Origin: Mycosarcoma maydis
Lineage: Eukaryota > Basidiomycota > Ustilaginomycetes > Ustilaginales
DNA: 64,000 nt
Direction: 5' to 3'
NCBI RefSeq assembly: GCF_000328475.2
Contig: NC_026485.1
Location: 186,001-250,000, forward strand
The notes beneath the pieces were generated by a model. The model was not told the origin of the DNA. It saw nothing but the letters and a program-made list of their open reading frames with translations, and did not search any database. Of the stretch, positions 26,505 through 38,642 are shown piece after piece. The position numbers were made by a program, and so were the translations under genes. Positions within the stretch are counted from its first letter, which is position 1. Each line of letters starts with the position of its first letter.

Positions 26505-28112
26505 ATGCTCGGTCGCTTGAACGTCCCGGTAGAATCAGCATACACAAGCATGCTCGCAAGCACAGCGCTGCGTCGCAGCCTCAAGCTGGCAAGTGCTGCC
26601 GCCCCCACCGTGCGCTTGTCACAACAGCTATCCAAGCGAAGGTACGTGCAACAACCCTCTTCAACCGCTTCAATCCCCATCGTCATCGGAAGCTCTTCGA
26701 CGTCGCTGCGAAGTTTCGCGACAACGCCTCGAAGGCTAGCTGTTGAGGTAAAGCCATACCTGCTCGCGGATGTGGGTGAAGGCATTACCGAGTGCGAGAT
26801 TATCAAGTGGTTCGTACAGCCGGGCGCGGTGGTGCAGGAGTTCGATCCGATCTGTGAGGTTCAATCGGACAAGGCGAGTGTAGAGATCACCTCGAGGTAT
26901 GCTGGAAAAATCAAGAGGCTGATGCACAAGGAAGGCGATGTAGCCAAAGTCGGACATCCGTTGTGCGAGATCGAGATGGAGTCGGATGGCGAGAATGAAG
27001 CGAGCGATGCGGGCGAGCAGCGAGCAGAGCAAGCCGAGGTCACAAGCTCCTCGACAGAGTCAGAGTCCAGAGCGGTGAATATGGAAGGGTTTATGTCTGC
27101 CGAACAGAAACACTCCAACGGCGGTGGTCATGCTGCCAGTGACCGCAGTGTTTTGGCAACTCCGGCTGTGAGGAGGGTGTCGAGGGAACACAATGTCGAT
27201 CTAGCTCAGGTGCACGGCACTGGTCGAGATGGAAGGATCACCAAGGAAGATGTTCTCAAGCATGTTTCAAGTGCGGCGTCCAATTCGAGCTCGTCATCCG
27301 CCTCGTCAACGTCGGGATCTGGCTCGGCCCCTTCATCTCTCGCAGCGGGTACGACCGAAATCGTTGACCTGACACCGGTCCAACGAGCCATGTTCAAGGC
27401 CATGACCGCCACGCTCTCGACTCCGCACTTTGCGTATTCGGACGAGATCGACGTGACCGACCTGGATCAGGTGCGCGTTCTCCTCTCGAAATCCATCCCT
27501 GAACGCTACACCCAAGCCGGCGATGCATCGTTCACCAAGCTCACTCTGCTACCTTTGCTGGTCAAAGCGATGAGCCTGGCGCTGCACGAGCATCCCATGT
27601 TCCGATCGACGCTCAACAGCGACCAGAAGCTTGTCCGTCGTTCATCGCACGACGTTTCCATCGCTCTCACCAGCAAGGTCGGATTACTGACTCCGTGCAT
27701 CACCGACGTTCAGGCCAAGTCGATCTACGACGTGTCCGCGTTCATCACTCGGCTCCAAACCGTGGCGGGCTCGTCGAAAGGTCTTGCACCTGCCGACCTC
27801 AAGCCAACAGGCACCATCACCTTGAGCAATGTCGGTGCTGTAGGAGGTGGCACTTACACCCACCCTTTGCTGCCTCCCACGGGACAGCTGGCTATCGGTG
27901 CCCTGGGTAGGAGCAGAGTCCTGCCGAGGTTCGCATCCGAGATCCCTTCACTCGGCGTCTCCGATCCAGACAAGATCGTCAGAAGACTCATCATGTCAGT
28001 CTCGTTTACCGGCGATCATAGGGTCGTAGAAGGCGCCGATCTGGCAAGACTTGTAAACAGGTGGAAGCAGCTTGTAGAGAACCCCTCGCTCTGGCTCGGT
28101 CTCCTAGCTTGA
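26505..28112 (+). CDS. Branched-chain 2-oxoacid dehydrogenase complex E2 (dihydrolipoyl transacylase), mitochondrial
   Basis: Unspliced, 535 residues from ATG 26505; an in-frame ATG at 26550 is an alternative. The first 70 residues are Arg/Ser/Ala-rich without acids, a mitochondrial presequence. A single lipoyl domain follows (DVGEGITECEIIKWFVQPGA), with lipoyl-Lys at about 123 in QSDKASVEITSRYAG, a pattern specific to the branched-chain E2. A peripheral E3-binding domain (ATPAVRRVSREHNVDLAQVH) is next, then a Ser-rich linker and a CoA acyltransferase domain. The enzyme transfers isobutyryl, isovaleryl or 2-methylbutyryl groups to CoA in Leu/Ile/Val breakdown. Oddity: the active-site HxxxD signature reads DHRVVEGAD, with the catalytic His at about 505 but Glu at about 509 in place of the usual Asp. 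Confidence 0.92.
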   Translation: MLGRLNVPVESAYTSMLASTALRRSLKLASAAAPTVRLSQQLSKRRYVQQPSSTASIPIVIGSSSTSLRSFATTPRRLAVEVKPYLLADVGEGITECEIIKWFVQPGAVVQEFDPICEVQSDKASVEITSRYAGKIKRLMHKEGDVAKVGHPLCEIEMESDGENEASDAGEQRAEQAEVTSSSTESESRAVNMEGFMSAEQKHSNGGGHAASDRSVLATPAVRRVSREHNVDLAQVHGTGRDGRITKEDVLKHVSSAASNSSSSSASSTSGSGSAPSSLAAGTTEIVDLTPVQRAMFKAMTATLSTPHFAYSDEIDVTDLDQVRVLLSKSIPERYTQAGDASFTKLTLLPLLVKAMSLALHEHPMFRSTLNSDQKLVRRSSHDVSIALTSKVGLLTPCITDVQAKSIYDVSAFITRLQTVAGSSKGLAPADLKPTGTITLSNVGAVGGGTYTHPLLPPTGQLAIGALGRSRVLPRFASEIPSLGVSDPDKIVRRLIMSVSFTGDHRVVEGADLARLVNRWKQLVENPSLWLGLLA

Positions 28113-28466
28113 AGATCGACTCTCTTTTCCGATCATCAGTTGTGCATTCACGATTCTCGCATGTTTTGTTCGATTCACATCTGGACACAATCAAGAACCG
28201 CCTTACAATCGTAAATCGCATCTCCATTGTGTTAGTGCGCCCAGATCAAACCCATGAGCTGACCACGCGCCCTCTCAATCACATCGTAAACCTGCAGCAA
28301 GCCTCTCTGAGTTCGTGCCGAAGAATTGCCAAGCATTCACGTGATTCACGCTGTGTGCGTGCCGAAAAGATGTTCACATTATGATTTGGCTTGTAGTTAT
28401 CAAAGTGACTGGCGCAGTGTTCGTGATTTACAAAAAAGGGGGTCTTGGTACTGGACAGGGGCGTGA
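28113..28466. other. Intergenic region between two convergent genes
   Basis: About 350 bp shared by the 3' ends of the E2 and GFA1 genes, with CACGATT and CGTGATT elements (28147, 28340 and 28420). No supported gene. Confidence 0.5.
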
Positions 28467-30662
<2,196 letters not shown>

Positions 30663-31396
30663 GATTGCAGCTTACAGGCGTGAACAAGCCGGTGTTCAAC
30701 AGCGCTTCGTAATTGTGGCCCGAGACTGAAGGGCAAGACGAGCCGAGATGTATGTCTATATATCAAACGCAAATAGGGCAAGCGACGAAGGCGAGAGCAA
30801 GGAATGCAAGAAAGAAAAGAAAACCCAAGGGCAGCGGAGTATGGTGGAAGGAGGAGGAGACGACGACGACGACGACGATGGCGATGACTGGCTTGGTCAA
30901 GACAACGGCGAGAGTTTAAAGCAGATCCGATACTGAAGCCTAAGGGAGCAACTCACTCTCACACCGAGGCGTGAGGCAGCAGCGTGCGCCACACAAGATC
31001 GAATTGAGAAAGTCACGAGTGTTGGTTTGGCCAAGACAGTCAGGAGGCGACTCATGACTGAGCTGTGCTGCTTCTGTTGATCTTTCTTGTCGGGGCGAGT
31101 TAAATTTCACGAATGGGCGCGTGTGCGCATGTGAGTTGGCAGCTTCGCCAGCCAAACAGGGGCTCGAGCCAAGCGTCAAGCGTGAATCCAGCCAAACATG
31201 CAGATACAGATCGTTACACCTGTGACTGTCAAGCAAGGAAACCACGAATTGACACAGAATTCGCTCAGCCGCGCGAGCCTAACGAACCAACGCAACACAT
31301 CACATTTTGTAACCTAAGTGCAGAAATATTCACAATTCAAGCAAACAGCCACTATCATCAATATTCCACGATCCGAATAGGAAACAAACAGCAAAG

Positions 31397-31471
31397 CAAA
31401 ACAAAACAAAACAAAACAGGGGTTCCAAAACACACCGCGGCGCAAAACAGCACAGCACAGCACAGCACAGC
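31397..31471. repeat. Adjacent AAAAC and CACAG microsatellites
   Basis: About four AAAAC units (31397-31418) are followed within 30 bp by about five CACAG units (31447-31471). Both lie far upstream of GFA1. Confidence 0.8.
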
Positions 31472-31941
31472 CACCGGTCTGGGTGCAAATCGGCATACAC
31501 GGTGTCGGCCCATCCACCGCTGTCGATTTCACTCGATCCGCATCGCCAGACAAGGGAGGCGTGTCTCGGTCGAGACCACACCCTGTCGCCTGCTCCTCCC
31601 TGCTCCTCCCTGCTCTCGTCTTCTCTCCCTCCTTTTCGGTCTTTGTTTTGTTTTTCTTTAACCTGCAGAGGCAGCTGGTAGAGGAGCTGTGCAATTTCAT
31701 CATCGCATCGATGTGGTTGCTGATCTGCAGATGTCATACTGTGTAGTTACTGTATATACAACTCAGAATTGTCCGTTTGTCACCGAAGGCACTTTCCTTC
31801 CGGCATCAAGAAGCGAGAGAAGCAAGCTTGCTCCTAACCCGGATCTGATGCTGCTCGTATAGAGATGATATCGAAGCATTCACGCCGGTCAAGAGACGAA
31901 TCGTGAGTGTCTAGTCTGGTCGGTTCGCTCCGTCTGAAGTC

Positions 31942-32292
31942 TCAGTTGAAGCTCAAATCGGCTCTATGCGAATCTGCATGGCGCCGAACAACCCCTGGAC
32001 CTTGGAATTCCGGCTCCCGGCTGCAGCACAGCTTTAATGGACCTCTCACGACGGTCTCGGTCAAATATTCATATGCTTCTGCCGAGTCCATTGAGCTGAC
32101 ACCGGTGAGATCGAGTTCTATTTCCATGAGCCACTGATGCAATCACCAATCGCAGCTCAGACAGATCTAATTTACGAAAAGTGCCTTTTCTTGCTTTGCT
32201 GTTTGCCAGCTTCAACGTGCAAGAACATAACAGAGGCGATCTTACCCTCATCGATGGTCTTGAGCACATCATTTGACTCTGCCTTCTGCTCG
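31942..32292 (-). CDS. Possible small spliced gene, function unknown
   Basis: Two minus-strand stretches read like protein. 32292-32232 gives LPVKAEQKAESNDVLKTIDE and ends at a good donor (GTAAGA). 32124-32035 gives WLMEIELDLTGVSSMDSAEA and continues in an acidic, helical style, ending near a GTGAGA donor. The reading frames do not join cleanly across the most obvious intron (about 32231 to 32125): LPVK-frame plus GTAAG is phase 1, while WLME needs phase 0. Either one exon is read in another frame, or more exons exist, perhaps from an ATG at 32674 with a following GTATGAG donor. I do not recognise a family, and this may be chance. Confidence 0.25.
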
Positions 32293-33345
32293 GCCTTTAC
32301 GGGCAATGTCTGATTTGGTTAAGAAGAGGGTTGCCATGATGAGGCAAGGTGGGGTGGTCAACGTGGCTCTGCATACAGACACTCCCTATCGTAACATCAA
32401 GACATGACAAGCTTGGCAGCTTTCTCCGACGCCAAACTGTGGAAAAAGCGGCGTGGTCGCTCAGTTGTCAGCTACTGAGCCTGAAATCGAATGAATTCTC
32501 CTTGAGGCGAACGTCTCACAACGGCCGTAGCATGACAGCGTCAACAGCCTCCGGTCGATTGCAAACACAGTCGTCAGTACGCATGCATGCCAACCCGCCT
32601 CTCCAGGTGTCCGTCCATACAAGCACATCGCCGATCAACGCTACACACTCATACTCATACCTGAATTGGCCCATGTAAAGTATCCGCCAAGGAGATTCAA
32701 TCGCCGATCACAGTCTAAGCCATCGCAGATCGGATTGATCGACTCTCGCGACAACATTCCAAGTCACGAATCGTGAGTGTGTCAGAGGGCGCTTGAACGC
32801 CTCGCCTCATTCCCTCATAAGCGTGTCGTGAGCGTGTGAGAACAATAATTTGGATTTTTGGTCCCCACCAAGCCACAAGTAATGTAAATAGCAGTTAACT
32901 TACATGATAGTCACGAGTCAAAAAGCTTGAAGCAAGCGTGGCAAAGTGTTGGTCTGTTGCCTCTCCAGCTAGGTGCACTCGTGACTGATGCACGGCTTGA
33001 CTGGACACGGACGTGAGAGCACTTGTTAATTGCGACTGATAAATTTACCGACACGACGCGAACCGACTCGTGACTGCGCTTTGACACTTTTCAGCATGGA
33101 AGCACATCCACGACTCACGACTGATACTCTCTTGCTCCATCCTACATACTTTCCATCGGCACCTTCCGATGACTTCTGATCATCGAAACGCAAAGAGGTT
33201 CTGAAGCCGACTGACGTGGCAAACAGGATGTTGTACTCAGCTGCGATTGTGCGGCGCGCTTAGTGTTTCCACTCTTCAGACGCCAGAACGCTTTGCACGT
33301 GGACCTTTCCCAACTCAATTCAGACCACTCGACACTTTCCCGACC

Positions 33346-36300
33346 ATGAGCACTGCATCTCCCTCGGTGGCCCACGCGTTTCCATTCGGTTCGGCCGACC
33401 CGCTGTTTGACGACGATATCGCCGCTACGCAACAGTCCATACTCGAAGAGCTCCATACAATCAGCGAAGAAGCGCTGTCAGCCAACTCGGATCATTCCGA
33501 GAGTCATATCAACAGCCATATAATAGATCAATCCTATGGTGCAGAGACACAGGGCGAGCACGACGGGATCCATTCGGACGCCAGCTCTTCCGGACTATCC
33601 CAGCTCTTGATGAGCCGATTTGCGTCTCAGCAAGGTGCACAGCTATCCATACCAGCGTCATCCGAACACAACATGGAGCACTCGCCGGCTGCTCCGCACA
33701 TCGCCGAGAGAAGCGGGTTCGAACAGGAGGCACCAAGTCCTACACCGCCCATCATGGCGGATGGCTCAGAAATCACATCACAGACAGCAGACGATGGTAC
33801 CAATAGCAATGTGGTAAAGATCACACCTCTCCAAGCTGATATTGAGGAGAGCGTCGTAACGCTCGAATCGCTGCCTCAACGATCGGACCCACAATCTGCC
33901 ACACCACTTTCGTCGAGCATCCTGGCGCCAACTCAGACTCTCAACACCACCCCAGAGCCTCCAGATGCCGCGCCGAGCCAGATGGACGCCTCATTCGAAT
34001 TGGACCATGCCGATTTGTTCGATGGCATCGAACCAGACGCCTTTGACGACATCGAACTCAGTCCGCCTACTCGCAGACATGTAGCTCTACCGCTGAAAGA
34101 ACCCCCTCAGTCACTAGCAGGTCTAGACTCTGGCCTCGATTCAGATGAGTTTATCAATGATGAATCACCGCAACTGCCACCAGGTAGTCAAACAATGTCC
34201 TTCCTTCAACCTTGTTTCGTCGGCTTTCAGACCGGCCATGGCAAGCAAGTGAAACTGAGCGACAAAGCTCTCGAAAAGGCTCGTAAGCTTATGATGCAGC
34301 TCGACGACACCACAGACTTGCTCCCGCCAGCGCAAACTTCTCAATCATCTCTACACAAACGCATCCACACGACGGGATCACTCCCACAAGCGTTGCAATC
34401 TTTTGGCAATGCACCAAGTATGCTGTCAACGGTCACTCGGACGCCAATGCAGGAGATTGTTCCAAAGCAGAGAACCGCCGCCATCAATGAGAGCGAAAAG
34501 TGTGCGCTCGCAGAGGAAGACAAGGTCGCTTCAGTGCAAGCTACATCCCAGGTAACCGCCCTGCCAGCGGCGCAGGCTCCAACTACTCGCCGAATCGAGC
34601 CTCATCCCTTCACGACTCCGAAGCAAACACGAAATGGTCGGCTTCCCGTCAGACAGAACCTTGCGAGTCCGATGCGCACTCCCGCTACTGCACCCGGCTT
34701 GCGTTTCACCACGCCACAGCCTAGCAAACGTATCTCGCTCGGCATGTTGCCCAGGGCTGAGATTGGAGGCAGCAGCAGCACAGGCAGCAAGCGAACGCTG
34801 CCAAGGTTTGTAACACCATTCAAAGGAGGCAAACGTCCTCGAACCGAGGATCTGCAAGATCTCGCGTCGCCTCTGCGTAGGCTAGACCGCGCCCAAGCCC
34901 AGAGCTTATCCAGAGCCTCTCCAATCTCGCCTCGACAGTCTTTCTCAATGCGTCAGGCGTCATCAAACATCTCGAAGGGGTCCGCTGTCTTTTGCATGCA
35001 GCATGACGGTCCTCGCCACAAGCTAGCAGCCGTTGGCAGACCAGAATACTACTCATCGATGCAGATGATCGCCAAAGGCGTCCCAGATGAGGTGCTGGTG
35101 GTCCTTAAGGACGCCTCTCAAGCTGCACGCTACGCTTTTGAAGGTCCAGACAGTGCTTTGCTCATGCAGCAGCAGGCGCTTGAAGAGCTTCACGCTAGGG
35201 GCTGTTCGAATGCAGACATGCCTTGGGTACAGAACCATTGGACGCTCATCCTCTGGAAGCTGGCAGCCATGGTTCGTCTCGAGCCGAGCAGCGCATCTAA
35301 TCGCTGGAGCTGGAACGAGCTCATTCGTCAGCTGCTCTACCGCTACGAGCGCGAGGTGAATTTGGCGCAGCGCTCGTGTCTCAAGCGCATCCAGGAGCAC
35401 GATTCTTCAGCAGCAAGGCCGATGGTCCTCATGGTTTCGAAGATCCTGGAAGAGGAGATCGAGGTGCAGAGCCCGTCCGGAGAGATTGTCTCGCGGATAT
35501 GCACGATCTTGGAGCTCTCGGACGGGTGGTACCGCATCCTGGCACAGATCGATTCGGTGTTGACAAACGCATGTCAACGTGGTCGCCTGCGCATCGGCCA
35601 GAAGCTGGCTATTATGGGCGCTACGCTCGACGCGCACGGCGAGGGCAAAGAGGTTCTGTCCGCATACCGCATGTCGAATCTGGTGCTTACCGCCAACTCG
35701 GTCTCATTGGCACCATGGGATGCCAAGCTCGGGTTCGCGTCCACGCCGTTCTGCGCCAGTCTGCGAAGTCTCACTCCAGAAGGAGGGCTGATCTCGCTGA
35801 TGGACGTTGTGATTACCAAAGTGTATCCGCTTGCGTACGTCGATGTCGACAAGTCGAATGCAGGTGCACCTCGTGGCGAGCAAGAAGAAGCAGAGCAACG
35901 AGAAGCTTGGCTTCAGAGACGCGAAGATGCCATGCAACAGCTGGAGCTCGAGGCGGAGGCCGAGCTTGGGCGATTGTACGACCTTGTAGAGGCGCTCAAC
36001 GACCTGGTGGGCGATGCATTCCTACCCTCGATCCCTGACGATCCGACTGGTCGACTGGAAGCGTTTGCCAACCAGCTTTTCGATCAGCTCCGAGCTCAAC
36101 CAAATCCAGCATCAGCAGTCAAGGAGAGAGTGGTCACAGCAGGGCATACGAGTCTAGTTCCATGGCTGCATAACCTCGCCAAGAGCGCCTTGCTCCAAGA
36201 AGACGGGATCCGAGGTTCTAGCCTAAGCGCCGAGCTGGACAGGTTGTGTCCGCCACGCAAAGTGCGTGAGTTCCGCGTGGTGAAATTCAGAGACGCTCGT

Positions 36301-36573
36301 CTACCACCACAACCACCTGCAACTTGCTTGTCGACAAAGACACAGCAGGTAGGTGGTAGTGGTGCGACGTCTAAAAGGAAAAATGCGTACGCTCGCGCAG
36401 TACAGCTCACTGTAAGGGACGCAGCCCAGCTGGGAGACGAGCTTCGCGAAGGCAGGCGCTTCTTGGTGACGAATTTGGTGCCCATGTCCAAATCAGCTTG
36501 GAGGAAACCAGATGACCAAGCTGAAGTCTTCCTCTCTACTCGGCGAGATACAAAGTGGCGTCCTGTGGCCTAG
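33346..36573 (+). CDS. brh2: BRCA2-family homologous-recombination mediator (Brh2-like)
   Basis: Unspliced frame, 1075 residues from ATG 33346; the frame is open 33 codons further upstream but this start gives the length I recall for U. maydis Brh2. A single BRC element lies at about residues 294-325 (FQTGHGKQVKLSDKALEKAR), with the Phe and spacing needed to bind Rad51. The helical DSS1-binding part begins about residue 620 (MPWVQNHWTLILWKLAAM), followed by OB folds (GWYRILAQIDSVL; RLRIGQKLAIMGATL) and a charged helical insert around 860. The N-terminal half is disordered and acidic. Known role of the family: with Dss1, it loads Rad51 on single-stranded DNA for recombinational repair and meiosis in the nucleus. 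It has one BRC unit where vertebrate proteins carry eight. Confidence 0.95.
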   Translation: MSTASPSVAHAFPFGSADPLFDDDIAATQQSILEELHTISEEALSANSDHSESHINSHIIDQSYGAETQGEHDGIHSDASSSGLSQLLMSRFASQQGAQLSIPASSEHNMEHSPAAPHIAERSGFEQEAPSPTPPIMADGSEITSQTADDGTNSNVVKITPLQADIEESVVTLESLPQRSDPQSATPLSSSILAPTQTLNTTPEPPDAAPSQMDASFELDHADLFDGIEPDAFDDIELSPPTRRHVALPLKEPPQSLAGLDSGLDSDEFINDESPQLPPGSQTMSFLQPCFVGFQTGHGKQVKLSDKALEKARKLMMQLDDTTDLLPPAQTSQSSLHKRIHTTGSLPQALQSFGNAPSMLSTVTRTPMQEIVPKQRTAAINESEKCALAEEDKVASVQATSQVTALPAAQAPTTRRIEPHPFTTPKQTRNGRLPVRQNLASPMRTPATAPGLRFTTPQPSKRISLGMLPRAEIGGSSSTGSKRTLPRFVTPFKGGKRPRTEDLQDLASPLRRLDRAQAQSLSRASPISPRQSFSMRQASSNISKGSAVFCMQHDGPRHKLAAVGRPEYYSSMQMIAKGVPDEVLVVLKDASQAARYAFEGPDSALLMQQQALEELHARGCSNADMPWVQNHWTLILWKLAAMVRLEPSSASNRWSWNELIRQLLYRYEREVNLAQRSCLKRIQEHDSSAARPMVLMVSKILEEEIEVQSPSGEIVSRICTILELSDGWYRILAQIDSVLTNACQRGRLRIGQKLAIMGATLDAHGEGKEVLSAYRMSNLVLTANSVSLAPWDAKLGFASTPFCASLRSLTPEGGLISLMDVVITKVYPLAYVDVDKSNAGAPRGEQEEAEQREAWLQRREDAMQQLELEAEAELGRLYDLVEALNDLVGDAFLPSIPDDPTGRLEAFANQLFDQLRAQPNPASAVKERVVTAGHTSLVPWLHNLAKSALLQEDGIRGSSLSAELDRLCPPRKVREFRVVKFRDARLPPQPPATCLSTKTQQVGGSGATSKRKNAYARAVQLTVRDAAQLGDELREGRRFLVTNLVPMSKSAWRKPDDQAEVFLSTRRDTKWRPVA

Positions 36574-36818
36574 CGTTGATGCAACCCAGATCGGTTCTTT
36601 CTTGGAACACGTCGCAACGTCTAGATCATGTTGAACTCGCACACAGTCTGATCGCTCAAGCGAAACTTTGGCAGTCAACGAACGAACGCGATTTTAGTGA
36701 GTTGGCGGTGGAAAGTGTGATACGAGTTGAGGTGAATGGAAGCAAATGAAAGTGATGAGGGAAGACAAAGACAAGACAAACAAGCGCGAGCGCCAAAACT
36801 CGAAACGAGTGAAGGAAG

Positions 36819-37630
36819 CTACAAATCGGCGAGGGGGACGGTGACGTCGTCGAAGTAGTCATGGCCGGGTTTGTCCTGAGTTGGGGCTACGGAAGCCTGT
36901 GAGGCTGGGTTTTGGCCTTCTCCGGTGTGGTCCTGTGTGAGGTTGTTGGGATTGCTTGACGGGAGTTGTGCGGATATTTGTTGGCGGTCCTTGTTCTTGT
37001 CTCTGCCTCTGGCACCGATGACGGCGTACGGTAGAGCCGGGTCCTCGGGCGTTGCACACGCGTCGAGTTCTCTCCACATGTCAGCTCTGGGACCTAGGAT
37101 GTGGTGAACATCGTTGGCGAACCGGGCGAGCAGATGGCCCACTTGGTCACTGTGTCGACTGACGTATTGCATAGAGACGCAGCCTGGTTTGCGCGCAAAG
37201 TCGAGATCGATACAGCTGCCAGCATAGCAAATCCGAAACGGATCGTGCGCATAAGCCGATCGCTCGAAGAGAAACGCTCCTTCTGCACACGCCAGACGCG
37301 AGCCGAACCCAGGTACAGCAGAACTTGTCAGTGTCAGCATGCATCCAAGCCTTAAATATCCCTTGTAGGTAACAGGCACAACGTACGGGAATCAGTAGCG
37401 TTTACCGCCGACGCTCGAAGCGTACCAGGGCGATTCTGGTCGACATAGATGCAGTAATTCGATGGCTCTTGGCACAGCTCGGCAAGGACTACGGGCGAGT
37501 AGACCGTCGGGTGTGCTGACGACTGTGGTTCCGAACGTCGTTCATTCTGCTGTGTTGCGACGCGGAACGGGTAGCAAGAGACACCCAGCGACAGAGCAAG
37601 GCAGAGAAACAAATGGCTCGGAGACACCAT
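36819..37630 (-). CDS. Predicted secreted protein, function unknown
   Basis: Minus strand, proposed exons 37630-37387 and 37282-36819 with a 104-nt GTACGT...TGTGCAG intron (phase 1), giving 235 residues. The N-terminus is a clear signal peptide (MVSPSHLFLCLALSLGVSCY). The mature part carries about six cysteines (ELCQEPSNYCIYVD, ICYAGSCIDLDFARKPGCVS, LDACATPED) and one NxS/T site near the splice. The tail is Gln/Asn/Asp-rich and probably disordered. A GCTGACACTGAC branch-like site lies in the intron. Alternative acceptors would change residues near the junction, so the middle is less sure than the ends. I do not recognise a family; in a plant-pathogenic smut it is an effector or cell-wall protein candidate. 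It is tail-to-tail with the Brh2-like gene (246 bp apart). Confidence 0.72.
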
Positions 37631-38261
37631 ATCGACTCAACTACTACACAGCAACGCAGCTAAGCTTGCGGAAATTCCAGGTAGGAATCAGGAACGAGAC
37701 GAAAATCAACCAAAGGGGAGTCAGAGAGGATGGTGTCAGTCAAGAGACTATCAAAGCTCGACTGCGCTTGAACCTCCGTAGGAGGCCATTCATTCATTCG
37801 TGAATGCACCTCGCACCAAAAGCTACTCGACCTCATCTAATTCATTTGATGGGGAGGGGTTGAGCCTCCCACTTGCTCATCACAGCTTGGACTGTTGTCA
37901 GGAGTCAGGCACAACTGCAACGGGTGGGTGTCGGTCTTGACTAAGCACGACGGTAGTGAGTATGGTTATGAAGTCGCTCGAAGCTCGATTTTCAGTGATG
38001 GTCACACATGCAAGCTAGCTGTTGTGACAACAGAAATTGATGTCCCGCTATACCCATACAATCACGAATACCAAGATGATCTTGGCGCTTGGCGTCTTGA
38101 TAGCTGCTAGACCCACCCATGACCTTTGCACAGTTGGGTAAGAGTGTTCCGCGATCGTTTACATATAAAACCGTCGGTGCTCGTCAAGCCAAAAGGGAAC
38201 CAGCATCCACCCATCCGTTCAAGTTGTACTCAGCTCAACCACCTACTCTTTCGATTCTAGT
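37631..38261. promoter_or_regulatory. Divergent promoter region of two secreted-protein genes
   Basis: About 630 bp between the minus-strand secreted-protein gene and the first tandem secreted-protein gene. A TATAAA box at 38164-38169 lies 98 bp before the ATG at 38262. AATCACGAAT occurs near 38060. No supported gene. Confidence 0.6.
38164..38169 (+). promoter_or_regulatory. TATA box of the first tandem secreted-protein gene
   Basis: TATAAA (in ACATATAAAACCG) 98 bp upstream of the start codon, a normal spacing for a TATA box plus a short 5' leader. Confidence 0.6.
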
Positions 38262-38642
38262 ATGAAGTTCACCGCGTCGCTGATCGCTCTTGGCGCTCTG
38301 CTTGTTGGTGCGGCGTCCACCGAGGCTGCTGCAGTCGATCGCCCTGGTCCGTGGTCCGAAATTCACCACAAGAACTCGATCAAGCACTTCAAGGTGTTTG
38401 GCGTTCCCGCGGGAACCAACCTTCGTTCGGTGAGGCCGTTGTACTACAACTGCAGCATCAAGTTCCCCTCGGCGAAGGAATCCACTTACAAGTACTTCGC
38501 GGAGCACCCTGGAAACGAGTTCCAAATGCTGGGTCGTCACACTCTCGGCATCAACTGCCCCGACTGCACTGCTCAGGAGACGTACAACTTCTACTCGATC
38601 CAGTTGGCCAGATACTTCACTTGCGCCAATGCCGAGCACTGA
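38262..38642 (+). CDS. Small secreted Cys-containing protein, tandem copy 1 (effector candidate)
   Basis: Single exon, 126 residues. The signal peptide is MKFTASLIALGALLVGAAS with cleavage probably near AAA/VDR. The mature part, about 100 residues, has four cysteines: one in YYNC, a CPDC pair and one in FTC. It starts with DRPGPWSEIHHKNSIKHFKV. It is paralogous to the gene at 39570: the first 45 residues are almost identical, while the rest shares about half of its residues by eye. The four Cys and the LGRHTxGINC block are conserved. No known domain is recognised. Small size, a signal peptide, tandem duplication and uneven divergence are typical of smut effector candidates; that role is inferred. 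Homology to the paralog begins at the ATG and the upstream DNA differs. Confidence 0.88.
   Translation: MKFTASLIALGALLVGAASTEAAAVDRPGPWSEIHHKNSIKHFKVFGVPAGTNLRSVRPLYYNCSIKFPSAKESTYKYFAEHPGNEFQMLGRHTLGINCPDCTAQETYNFYSIQLARYFTCANAEH

Larger units (their letters stand above)
30663..33345. other. 2.7-kb divergent region between GFA1 and the Brh2-like gene
   Basis: Upstream region of two divergent genes. It carries microsatellites (GAC near 30860-30878, AAAAC at 31397-31418, CACAG at 31447-31471, CTGCTCCTCC at about 31589-31615) and many CACGA-core elements (for example 32762, 32910 and 33065). A weak candidate minus-strand gene at 31942-32292 is listed separately. C/T-rich stretches near 31600-31660 may belong to the GFA1 promoter. 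Confidence 0.45.
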
